DNA of 8,481 bases from positions 1-8,481 of the forward strand of contig JADLDX010000563.1 in assembly GCA_020846515.1 (NCBI GenBank), written 5' to 3'. The translations under genes were made by a program, and so were the position numbers. Each line of letters starts with the position of its first letter. Position 1 is the stretch's first letter. Positions 1 to 5,543 of the stretch are shown here, in pieces. Below the pieces are notes generated by a model. That model was given only the letters and a program-made list of their open reading frames with translations. It was not told where the DNA came from and ran no database searches. This DNA is from Pirellulaceae bacterium (GTDB lineage: Bacteria > Planctomycetota > Planctomycetia > Pirellulales > Pirellulaceae).

Positions 1-1258
1 AGTAGTCGTCCTTTGTTGGAGACGTCGGGCGACTTACTTCTTGAGTTCCAGGGGCTACGGGACGAGATATTGCAACCTGGTAAGCCAGCATATTGGTGTA
101 GTAGGCGGGAGCATCCTCCAAGGGAACGACATCCTTCCGGTCGATGTAGTTTTCGCCGATCCACAACCGGTCTTCTTCGACCTTCGTCACTTGATATGGC
201 AGGCCGACACCCGACGTCTTGCGACCGTCCGCGCTGAGCAACCCCGCAGGGAAGCGAGGCATGACTCGCTGGCCAAGCCACTTCTCGGGCTCATCAGCGG
301 CCTTAGGAGTCGCCAGTGTTTCTTCGGCAGCCGCCAACAATTTCCGCCAATGCGATTCATTGGCGCTAGCCGCCAAATAGGTTTTCCGAAGCGATTCCAA
401 TGCATTCTCGCGCTCTCCCAAATGATGCTGCACGATCGACTGCAGCGCGTGTACTTCCGCGGGCAGAACTTGATCGCTTGGCAATGTGGACAAAGACTGG
501 GCGGCGGCATTCCAATCCCCCAAGCGATAATGGGCCCACGTTTCCAAGTACGAAAACGGAACGTCGATGGGAGCGAGCTTCTTTGCCTCCACAATCAGGG
601 CCAGTGCCCGCTCGTGTGGTTTCCGCGATGGAGATTCCTCAAGTAACAGGTCACTTGCCTGAGTCAACAGGTCCGCAGGATTGCGTCGCTGACGTACCAA
701 CTCCAGAGCCAGCCGGCGTACTTCCTGGCTGGCACTCGCAAAGTTGAGCCGCTCGGACACATTCTCCAACGTCCGGATGTGACCATTCTCGTCGCGGACG
801 TCGAGCCAGTTGACGAGTTCTTCCGCTTCGAACGCAGGAGTAAGTGGATTGGCGTTCCAAGTCGTCCCGCCATACATCGATAACGAATGAGTCGAAAGCT
901 GCAAAGCACCCCCATCGACGACGGTAGATTTGATCAAGCCAACAAAGTTGCCTGTCAGCGAAAGCATTTCCTGCCCGGTCTGGCCATCCCAGACCTGCAC
1001 CTCGCGCTGTTCCTCGGCAGTCAGAGCAGAAGTGCGCTGACGCACCGTCCCCGTAGCGGTTACGATGCGCGAGGCATCGGCATTAAAGGCTACCGCTCGC
1101 ACCGCCGCCGAATCTGTGGGGAGCTGAAACAACTCCCTTCCACATTGATGGCGTTCTTGGCATTTCGCTAACTGAATGGCAAGCCAGCAACCTAGTTCTT
1201 CGTTTCCATGTGATGGCAAAACAAAGGGACCAGCAGACGATTGATGACTTCTCGGCAT
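1..1258 (-). CDS. C-terminal part of a WD40/SH3-like planctomycetal protein, runs off left edge, apparently 5'-truncated
   Basis: One minus-strand frame stays open from about 1258 to the left edge with no stop. Reading from the right, convincing protein begins near 1142 (GRELFQLPTDSAAVRAVAFN), gives one clear WD40 blade ending VQVWDGQTG (near 1000-970), a degenerate second blade, and the tail PLTPAFEAEELVNWLDVRD. An alpha-helical, TPR-like stretch with alternating Leu/Ala follows (about 700-290). Next is an SH3-like segment, WLGQRVMPRF to WIGENYIDRKDVVPLEDAPAYYT (about 280-80). This order is typical of the back half of planctomycetal protein kinase/WD40 proteins, but no kinase is visible. Residues coded from 1258 to about 1143, including the first usable ATG at 1258, do not look like WD40 sequence and overlap the antisense of the EF-hand gene. 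I infer that the natural 5' part is lost. An intact gene with an unusual N-terminus is the alternative. The 3' end is outside the window. Confidence 0.7.
   Translation of the reverse strand, partial: MPRSHQSSAGPFVLPSHGNEELGCWLAIQLAKCQERHQCGRELFQLPTDSAAVRAVAFNADASRIVTATGTVRQRTSALTAEEQREVQVWDGQTGQEMLSLTGNFVGLIKSTVVDGGALQLSTHSLSMYGGTTWNANPLTPAFEAEELVNWLDVRDENGHIRTLENVSERLNFASASQEVRRLALELVRQRRNPADLLTQASDLLLEESPSRKPHERALALIVEAKKLAPIDVPFSYLETWAHYRLGDWNAAAQSLSTLPSDQVLPAEVHALQSIVQHHLGERENALESLRKTYLAASANESHWRKLLAAAEETLATPKAADEPEKWLGQRVMPRFPAGLLSADGRKTSGVGLPYQVTKVEEDRLWIGENYIDRKDVVPLEDAPAYYTNMLAYQVAISRPVAPGTQEVSRPTSPTKDDY
1143..1212. other. Head-to-head junction between two 5'-incomplete genes
   Basis: About 70 bp separates the last recognisable WD40 codons (minus strand, near 1142) from the first plausible start of the EF-hand gene (plus strand, GTG 1210 or ATG 1213). 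No Shine-Dalgarno sequence or pair of divergent promoters can be seen. The plus frame of the EF-hand gene stays open upstream to 1087 without an ATG or GTG start before 1210, so that gene may also once have started further upstream. A deletion or inversion breakpoint here would explain both missing 5' ends; this is inference. Confidence 0.35.
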
Positions 1259-1938
1259 ATGACAGGAATAAAGACGGCCGTGTGACGACAGAAGAATGGG
1301 GGCCAAACGCTTGGAACAATTTGAAGGCTGCGGATAAAGACCATGATGAGGCCTTGACTCTTCAGGAGTACAAGCAGAACGGGTACCAAAGCGCATTAAG
1401 AGAGAAATTCAGAACGTTCATTCGAAAACTTGAGCCGTCTACCGAAATCCAACTTCTGACTTTCAAAAACGCCCTTAAAGAGTATCCAGGCGATTACTAC
1501 TTTCTTTGCGAACAAGCTTGGATTCTGGCCACATCACCGGACGACAAGATTCGCAATGGCCAGCAGGCCTTGCAAGACGCGACTCAGGCTTGCGAAGACC
1601 GGAAGTATCTCCATCCGCGGCTGGTTGACACGCTAGCGGCGGCCCACGCCAACTTAGGCGATTTTGATAAGGCCGTTGAATACGCGCAGAAAGCGATCGC
1701 TTTGGTCGGTCCAACCTTGCCGCTCTACGATCAAGCCAAGGCCAGGCTGGAACTATATAAGCAAAAGCAACCGTTTCGACACACAATCCATGGGAAAGAG
1801 GCTATTGGTGCAACGAGCCCAGCCAGGGTACCGCTGTTTACTACGGATCAAATTCAGAAAGCACGGCGGATACCCGGCGGAGAACCATGCTGGTCACCGG
1901 ATGGCAAACGCCTGATCTATGCGCGAACATCCTTTTGA
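1213..1938 (+). CDS. EF-hand/TPR fragment (N-terminal piece of the broken gene)
   Basis: This open segment codes for about 241 residues from ATG 1213 (GTG 1210 is directly in front and equally possible; neither has a clear ribosome binding site). The first EF-hand loop is DRNKDGRVTTEE, residues 17-28, with D17, N19, D21, T25 and E28 in the canonical binding positions. The second, starting DKDHDEALTLQE at residue 41, keeps D41, D43, D45 and E52 but has Glu in place of the usual Gly at loop position 6. Residues of about 80-190 form a TPR region (AWILATSPDDKIRNGQQAL, LVDTLAAAHANLGDFDKAVE, ending ARLELYKQKQPFRH), a block common at the ends of planctomycetal TPR proteins. The last 50 residues start a propeller blade and stop abruptly at TGA 1936-1938. 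Confidence 0.7.
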   Translation: MAKQRDQQTIDDFSAYDRNKDGRVTTEEWGPNAWNNLKAADKDHDEALTLQEYKQNGYQSALREKFRTFIRKLEPSTEIQLLTFKNALKEYPGDYYFLCEQAWILATSPDDKIRNGQQALQDATQACEDRKYLHPRLVDTLAAAHANLGDFDKAVEYAQKAIALVGPTLPLYDQAKARLELYKQKQPFRHTIHGKEAIGATSPARVPLFTTDQIQKARRIPGGEPCWSPDGKRLIYARTSF

Positions 1939-2499
1939 GTGGAACACAGTTACCTTGAGTCGCTGGACCTGACGACGGGTGAGATTAAAGTTCTTTGCAA
2001 GGGAGGTCGCTTCGTGGTCTGCTCGCCGATCGATGAGTCCCTGGCATTTTTCCGTCGTCCGCTCCGATCCGAGCCCCCCGAACTCTGGCTGTATGATCCG
2101 GTGAGTAACACGGAAAGGAAGTTGACCGATGGTCTCCCCTATCGTTGGACCAACGATGGCGTGCTGTGTTATCAACCTTGGGCAACCGATCAATTGGTTG
2201 GTGTCCGACCTGAGCAACTTGACAAGCCGATCTGGACTCATAGTAGAGCACTTGGCCCAGATCAACTTACCGCGCTGTCCTGCGACGGGAAACGCTATGG
2301 TCGAGTTAGCTATGGAAAGTGGTCCTTCGTTGATCTTCAGCAGGATGTCGAGCTACCATCCGGGCGTCACCATAAATCGGATTACGGACGCGCGGATTGG
2401 TCTGCCGATGGTCGCTGGATCGCGCATAGCACTCATATCGACGACGAGTATGGAGTCTGGTTGATCGACACCCACACAGGATATGCGTTTGTTAGCTGA
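1939..2499 (+). CDS. TolB/WD40-like propeller fragment (middle piece of the broken gene)
   Basis: The frame continues directly after the TGA at 1936-1938, with a GTG as its first codon. About 186 codons show recurring propeller blades: YLESLDLTTGEIKVL, ELWLYDPVSNTERKLTDGLP, and ADWSADGRWIAHSTHIDDEY followed by GVWLIDTHTG. The SADGRWIA and SPDGK-type motifs are those of TolB/WD40-like (PD40) repeats. It has no independent start signal, and the first blade strand lies in the previous segment, so I read it as a part rather than a separate gene. The final residues YAFVS and the TGA at 2497-2499 arise after a frameshift. Confidence 0.65.
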   Translation: MEHSYLESLDLTTGEIKVLCKGGRFVVCSPIDESLAFFRRPLRSEPPELWLYDPVSNTERKLTDGLPYRWTNDGVLCYQPWATDQLVGVRPEQLDKPIWTHSRALGPDQLTALSCDGKRYGRVSYGKWSFVDLQQDVELPSGRHHKSDYGRADWSADGRWIAHSTHIDDEYGVWLIDTHTGYAFVS

Positions 2500-2644
2500 G
2501 TTGGCCGCCTATCCACGTTGGTCGCCCGATGGCCAGACGCTGGCGCTGGGCCTACAGTCGTCCAACGAGATCCTGCTGTTGGATGTATCTTCGCTCGACA
2601 CGCTGTGGAAAGAGAATCTCCCAGAAACGTCAAAACAGCCATGA
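2483..2644 (+). CDS. Last propeller blade fragment, frameshifted, overlapping sigma start
   Basis: From ATG 2483 the frame codes for about 53 residues beginning MRLLAELAAYPRWSPDGQ and ending ETSKQP. The WSPDGQTLALG motif and following ILLLDVSS strand complete the propeller that the previous segment leaves at LIDTHTG. It is shifted relative to that segment by an indel of one or two bases between about 2479 and 2483. Its TGA (2642-2644) overlaps the sigma-factor ATG (2641-2643). Confidence 0.6.
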   Translation: MRLLAELAAYPRWSPDGQTLALGLQSSNEILLLDVSSLDTLWKENLPETSKQP

Positions 2645-3198
2645 GTGACGTCTCAAAAATTCTGTCAGCGCTCGAGCAAGGTGATACGTTCGCGGCCGAA
2701 CGACTCTTTCCGCTGGTCTATGACGAACTGCGGCAGATGGCCCAGGGCAAGCTGAACCTTGAGAAAGCAGTTGACTCGTTGCAGGCCACTGCTCTGGTAC
2801 ACGAAGCCTACATTCGGCTGGTCGATGGCCAGGCGGGGGCAAGCTACAAAAACCGACGCTACTTTTTCGGTGCGGCTGGTGAAGCCATGCGCCGCATCCT
2901 GGTCGATCGAGCTCGCAAGAAGGGGAGTCTGAAGCAAGGCGGCGACAGATCGCGCGTCGAACTGTTCGACATCGGCTCCATGCCCGACGATCAGGAATTG
3001 CTTGCGCTCGACGAGGCCCTGCGAAGGTTGGCCGAGGAAGACCCGCTAGCCGCCGAAGTGGTCAACTTAAAATTCTTTGCTGGTGTTAGTCGCGAAGCCA
3101 TCGCCGAAATGACTGGCCTGACGATCTATGAAGTCCGTTTGAAATGGTCTTATGCACGCGCCTGGTTGCAAGTCGCCATCAACCAAGGATCGCGCTGA
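2641..3198 (+). CDS. ECF-family RNA polymerase sigma factor (planctomycetal type)
   Basis: This 185-residue protein has the two-domain layout of small ECF sigma factors, which redirect core RNA polymerase to chosen promoters. Region 2 covers about residues 8-85: FPLVYDELRQMAQGKL, the hallmark LQATALVHEAYIRLVD, then YFFGAAGEAMRRILVDRARKK. A short linker (ELFDIGSMPDDQELLALDEAL) leads to region 4, about residues 120-178: LAAEVVNLKFFAG, the helix-turn-helix SREAIAEMTGLTIYEVRLKW, and YARAWLQ. Length and motifs match the TIGR02999-like ECF group frequent in Planctomycetes. The start at 2641 is set by the ATGA overlap with the broken propeller gene; no Shine-Dalgarno sequence is seen. No anti-sigma gene is next to it. 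The last 20 bp overlap the 3' end of the convergent Uma2 gene. Two decayed copies of its region 4 lie downstream in the window. Confidence 0.93.
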   Translation: MSDVSKILSALEQGDTFAAERLFPLVYDELRQMAQGKLNLEKAVDSLQATALVHEAYIRLVDGQAGASYKNRRYFFGAAGEAMRRILVDRARKKGSLKQGGDRSRVELFDIGSMPDDQELLALDEALRRLAEEDPLAAEVVNLKFFAGVSREAIAEMTGLTIYEVRLKWSYARAWLQVAINQGSR

Positions 3199-3793
3199 CT
3201 TCGATGCTCAGTCCAGCGACTTTCCGGGGCTTCAACGTGTCTCCGCTCCGCGCTGTGATCACGGTGGCAAAGCGGCCATCGGATTGTGGATCTAAATAAA
3301 CCTCGATCGTCGCCTGATTCAAATTCACGATCCAGTATTCGGAGATACCAGCCTGGGCGTAGACATCTCCTTTAATCTCGCGATCATAGGCCAGCGACGA
3401 ATCCGCCACTTCGACGAGCAGCAACACATCTTCTGCCATGGGACGTCGCGACGAGTAAAGGTCTTCACGAAAATGCAGAATCGCGACATCCGGTTCAGGC
3501 TCGCTGTCACCCAACCAAATCGGATTCTGAATGCTGAGTATAACATCGTCTGCCAGCTGCTTCGACAGCAACCGGTTCAAGCGATTCACGGTTGCGGCAT
3601 GTGGATTTCCAATAGGCAATTTTCTGATGATCTCCCCTCGTATCAGCTCGATCGGCTCATCTTCCTTAAAGATCCCATGCTCGATCATCTCGTGGTACTG
3701 CTGAGCAGTAAACAGATGCCGTGTTACAGCCATCGATGGGGAAGCAACCGCCGGGGGAGATGGAGAATTTGTTTGCGAATCGGTCACCGACAT
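3179..3793 (-). CDS. Uma2-family (DUF820) PD-(D/E)XK nuclease-like protein
   Basis: A 204-residue protein from ATG 3793; another start at ATG 3733 (MAVTRHLFTAQQYHEMIEHG) fits the usual family N-terminus better and would drop a Ser/Pro-rich 20-residue leader. The family core is clear: EDEPIELIRGEIIRKLPIG, the acidic PEPDVAIL, then DVLLLVEVADSSLAYDREIK and AQAGISEYWIVNL. The Asp of EPDVA, the Glu of LVEVAD and the Lys of REIK match the PD-(D/E)XK catalytic pattern. Uma2 proteins are predicted restriction-endonuclease-fold enzymes, abundant in Cyanobacteria and Planctomycetes, whose target and role remain unclear. The gene is convergent with the sigma factor and its stop (3179-3181) lies inside the sigma gene, a 20-bp tail-to-tail overlap. 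No partner gene suggests a specific pathway. Confidence 0.9.
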   Translation of the reverse strand: MSVTDSQTNSPSPPAVASPSMAVTRHLFTAQQYHEMIEHGIFKEDEPIELIRGEIIRKLPIGNPHAATVNRLNRLLSKQLADDVILSIQNPIWLGDSEPEPDVAILHFREDLYSSRRPMAEDVLLLVEVADSSLAYDREIKGDVYAQAGISEYWIVNLNQATIEVYLDPQSDGRFATVITARSGDTLKPRKVAGLSIEVSAILG

Positions 3794-3990
3794 GGAGATG
3801 CCTACACCCAAAAAATGGAACTCGAGCCCAGTCTTTGATCGTACCACGCACGTTTGTCCACTTCTACGCGGTTTGCTGAAGCTAACTCGCAAAAAGATCG
3901 TTTAGAACTACCCGTCTTTCAGCCACGCGCCTTGTTCGCTTCTGACCATGATTGGTTTTCCAACTGCCTGTAAACCGCTTACCCCCCGTT
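3794..3990. other. Non-coding stretch upstream of the Uma2 gene
   Basis: About 200 bp between the Uma2 start and the palindromic repeats. The Uma2 frame stays open to 3892, but residues added there (for example SKPRRSGQTCVVRS) do not resemble the family. The region should hold the Uma2 promoter, yet I see no convincing -35/-10 pair on the minus strand and no other feature. Confidence 0.4.
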
Positions 3991-4077
3991 TTTGGCTAAG
4001 TACATAGAATTTACCTCGCCAAATCTAGGCTTCGGTGGATACATTTGGCGAGGTAGTTTGGGAATACCGCGCCAAAT
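3991..4077. repeat. Two tandem palindromes with 53-bp period
   Basis: Four related 12-13 bp arms alternate in orientation: TTTGGCTAAGTA (3991-4002), TACCTCGCCAAAT (4012-4024), ATTTGGCGAGGTA (4043-4055) and TACCGCGCCAAAT (4065-4077). Arms 1/2 and 3/4 each enclose a 9-nt loop, and the second pair matches in 12 of 13 positions. Arms 2 and 3 are perfect inverse complements over 13 bp with an 18-nt spacer. The unit repeats every 53 bp, and each downstream arm continues into CTAGG or CTTGG. The sequence could form either two small hairpins or one larger one. It lies between the Uma2 5' end and a sigma-factor relic. Function is unknown; a REP-like repeat or a protein-binding site are both possible. 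There is no U-run to make it a terminator. Confidence 0.8.
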
Positions 4078-4139
4078 CTTGGGAGAAATGCGCCGGATCA
4101 TCCGCGAAGAAGAACCACCGTGTCTGAGCAAGTGTCTCA

Positions 4140-4239
4140 CTATTGGTGGCAAATTGATTGCCTGCATGAGCCACGAAGCTATCGCGGGCATGTCCGGCCT
4201 GGCTATCCACGAAGTCTGTCCCAAATGGTCTTATCTTGC
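4140..4239 (+). pseudogene. Relic of ECF sigma-factor region 4 (copy 1)
   Basis: Reads GKLIACMSHEAIAGMSGLA, then IHEVCPKWSY, matching the intact sigma factor's LKFFAGVSREAIAEMTGLT and IYEVRLKWSY in one unbroken frame. At DNA level 4172-4231 matches 3091-3150 in about 45 of 60 positions without gaps. After TCTTAT (ending 4234) the similarity stops where the LRR gene's 3' end begins (its stop is 4240-4242). Regions 2.1-2.3 are absent. A short in-frame GEMRRII at about 4083-4103 may be a remnant of GEAMRRIL from region 2.4. There is no plausible start or complete fold, so it is a fragment and not a gene. Confidence 0.75.
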
Positions 4240-5106
4240 TCATTGCTCGTAGAACCTGACATCCGGCCGCGCCGCTTGGAGCGCCCGGCGGCCTGCCGCG
4301 CTGACTGCCGTGGCGAGCACATAGACTCGCTTCAGCCGCGGCAATCCGGTTAGGTGCTGCAACCCATCGTCGCCCACCAAGGTGTGGTTCAGATGAAGCA
4401 ATTCCAACCGAGTGAGCCTTTTCAGATGCGCCATGCCTGCGCTTGTCACCGGGGTCTTTTGCACGGCATTGCCGCGAAGATAGAGTCGTCTAAGGTTGAT
4501 TAGATCCTTCAGTGACTCAAGCCCATCATCGGTAACCAAGACGTTGTGCAGATCGAGCAATTCCAGTCGCGTGAGCCCGATAAGATGCTTGAGACCCGCA
4601 TCGGTCACCGGTGCCTTCTCCAGATCAAGCACCTGCAACTGTGTGAATCGGCCAAGAGTAGCCATACCGCGATCGTTGACTGGGCATCTACCCAGGAACA
4701 GGCGCTGAAGCCGTAGCGGCTGGGCCAATTGCTCAAGCCCTACCCCGGTTACGTTCGTTCCCGACAATTCCAGCCAAGCGATGTGCGGCAGCGTCTTTAG
4801 AAGTTGCAGATCTCTATCGGTGACGCTCTGGCCGCGTAATTTCACCTTGGTGACGACCCCCAAAAAATCCTCGCCCACCAGCCTCTGGAACCAGGCGGGG
4901 CACGGCCAACCAGCCAGGCCCCGGTGCTCATACTCCACTTCTCCGCCTAACTCGCGAATCGCTGCCACCGCTCGCCGCTGCGTTTCTGCTTGCCTGATCA
5001 GCCAACTGATCGAGCCTGCGGCCATGCCAACCAGCAGAAACAACAGCATTAGCGAGCGCAAGCTGAATTGATACCATCGTCGGCGTTTGTGCAGCATTTT
5101 TCTCAT
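4240..5106 (-). CDS. Membrane-anchored leucine-rich-repeat protein
   Basis: A 288-residue protein from ATG 5106 (MRKMLHKRRRWYQFSLRSLM). A basic N-terminus is followed by one hydrophobic segment, about residues 19-37 (LMLLFLLVGMAAGSISWLI), which anchors it in the cytoplasmic membrane. This RWYQFSLRSL leader and the following QRRAVAAIRELGGEVEYEH are typical of a large planctomycetal family. From about residue 84 to the end run seven or eight repeats of about 24 residues with the pattern LxxLxLxxTxVTDxGLxxL (examples LELSGTNVTGVGLEQL, LDLEKAPVTDAGLKHL, LDLHNVLVTDDGLESL). One repeat carries a five-residue insertion, NAVQK, before TPVTSAGM. The repeats probably form a curved binding surface; the ligand is unknown. 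Upstream frame to 5187 lacks family features, so the start at 5106 (or 5097) is preferred. The stop lies directly against a sigma-factor relic on the other strand. Confidence 0.9.
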   Translation of the reverse strand: MRKMLHKRRRWYQFSLRSLMLLFLLVGMAAGSISWLIRQAETQRRAVAAIRELGGEVEYEHRGLAGWPCPAWFQRLVGEDFLGVVTKVKLRGQSVTDRDLQLLKTLPHIAWLELSGTNVTGVGLEQLAQPLRLQRLFLGRCPVNDRGMATLGRFTQLQVLDLEKAPVTDAGLKHLIGLTRLELLDLHNVLVTDDGLESLKDLINLRRLYLRGNAVQKTPVTSAGMAHLKRLTRLELLHLNHTLVGDDGLQHLTGLPRLKRVYVLATAVSAAGRRALQAARPDVRFYEQ

Positions 5107-5197
5107 GGTGAAATTTGCGCAATTCCGACGGAAACTGTCAACCGTTGGCAATACCGCCGCCAAGCCGCGTCTGGCCGCAGGAAACACTGCGTATTTC
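5107..5197. other. Non-coding stretch upstream of the LRR gene
   Basis: About 90 bp that should contain the LRR gene's promoter on the minus strand. No convincing promoter boxes or ribosome binding site can be picked out. Short plus-strand frames crossing it lack any recognisable protein pattern. Confidence 0.35.
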
Positions 5198-5400
5198 TGC
5201 CACGAATCTCACGAATTTACACGAATCAACAAGCAGTTTGTATTCATTCGGCTACCCGATATTTGTGGCTCGGCACTTCACTCAATGCTCACATTCTGCT
5301 CACGCTCATGATTTCCCGCAGATCCCTGTCATAAATCTTACCGATTGACACGGATCACAGGCTCCGTACGTATTCGAGATGATTCGTGCTAATCGTGGCA
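5198..5400. repeat. CACGAAT-type repeats bounding a 203-bp segment as imperfect inverted repeat
   Basis: CACGAAT occurs three times at 9-10 bp spacing (5201, 5210 and 5220). The opposite orientation, ATTCGTG with CGTGGCA, stands at 5382-5400. The 20-bp ends 5198-5217 and 5381-5400 match as inverse complements in 16 of 20 positions. A related GACACGGATCAC lies at 5347-5358. Short CACGAAT-rich repeats of this kind are scattered between genes in many planctomycete and verrucomicrobial genomes, from memory. No transposase is encoded inside, and no target duplication was recognised, so whether the whole segment moved as a unit is open. Confidence 0.55.
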
Positions 5401-5523
5401 AAATGATTGTCGGCATAAGCCGCGAAGCTATCGCGGAAATGCCCGGCTTGGCTATCCACGACGTCTGTTTGAAATGCTCTCACGCGAGCCTGGCTGCAGC
5501 GAAGTCTGCAACTTGGCTACTGA
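5389..5523 (+). pseudogene. Relic of ECF sigma-factor region 4 (copy 2), frameshifted
   Basis: Reads GKMIVGISREAIAEMPGLA, then IHDVCLK, aligning without gaps to the intact sigma region 4; 5421-5480 matches 3091-3150 in about 48 of 60 positions. After about 5480 a two-base deletion changes the frame. In the shifted frame the sequence continues TRAWLQRSLQLGY and ends at TGA 5521-5523, closely paralleling ARAWLQVAINQGSR and stop in the intact gene. This shows that a true sigma C-terminus, with stop, once stood here. Region 2 and the linker are missing. Over 95 bp (5389-5483 against 4140-4234) it matches copy 1 in about 77 positions, and this similarity starts upstream of the sigma homology. The relic ends 20 bp before the stop of the convergent sulfatase gene. 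Confidence 0.8.
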
Positions 5524-5543
5524 AACCGCCGTGTTGCCGCATT

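Larger units (their letters stand above)
1213..2644 (+). pseudogene. Broken EF-hand / TPR / TolB-like beta-propeller protein gene
   Basis: Three consecutive open segments read as one protein. The first (to 1938) has two EF-hands and a TPR block and begins a propeller blade (CWSPDGKRLIYARTSF). An in-frame TGA at 1936-1938 interrupts that blade. The second segment continues in the same frame (VEHSYLESLDLTTGEIKVL) to 2499. Near 2479-2483 the frame is lost inside LIDTHTG; the next blade (MRLLAELAAYPRWSPDGQ) continues in another frame to the TGA at 2642-2644. Removing the two lesions gives one protein of about 475 residues. Paired EF-hand loops imply Ca2+ binding, and TPR and propeller parts imply protein binding. 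No signal peptide is visible, so the product would be cytoplasmic unless the N-terminus is lost. Overlap with the following sigma gene suggests the two were once co-translated. Sequencing error is possible, but two independent lesions favour decay. Confidence 0.75.

Noticed and set aside
187..594. Minus-strand open frame beginning MWRQRSSLPS
   Set aside because: It is a shifted-frame shadow of the TPR-like part of the WD40/SH3-like protein, Trp/Arg/Cys-rich and without motifs.
41..646. Plus-strand open frame of about 200 codons
   Set aside because: It lies opposite the WD40/SH3-like frame, shows no protein family pattern and is high in Arg, Gln and Pro as expected for antisense frames.
1150..1180. 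Third sigma relic at the head-to-head junction (GGCATTTCGCTAACT resembling the reverse of copy 2)
   Set aside because: The match is short and needs several gaps; chance is a sufficient explanation.
1936..1938. TGA read as selenocysteine or programmed readthrough
   Set aside because: The site is a plain propeller strand, not a redox centre, no selenocysteine insertion element is evident, and a second lesion occurs downstream.
3473..3838. Plus-strand open frame over the Uma2 gene
   Set aside because: The minus strand encodes a clear Uma2 core here; the plus frame has no recognisable motif.
3991..4077. CRISPR array or integron attachment site
   Set aside because: Only two 53-bp units exist with short palindromic arms and no variable 30-bp spacers, and no cas or integrase gene is in the window.
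3992..4252. 86-codon plus-strand frame as a real small gene
   Set aside because: Its first part is translated palindromic repeat and its second part is a sigma-factor relic; no start signal or complete domain is present.
5087..5348. Small plus-strand frames with FLPRISRIYTNQQ or HESHEFTRINKQ
   Set aside because: These peptides arise from translating the CACGAAT repeats in different frames, a frequent source of false small proteins.
5500..5543. Terminator for the sulfatase operon
   Set aside because: No stable stem followed by a T-run on the minus strand could be found between the sulfatase stop and the relic.
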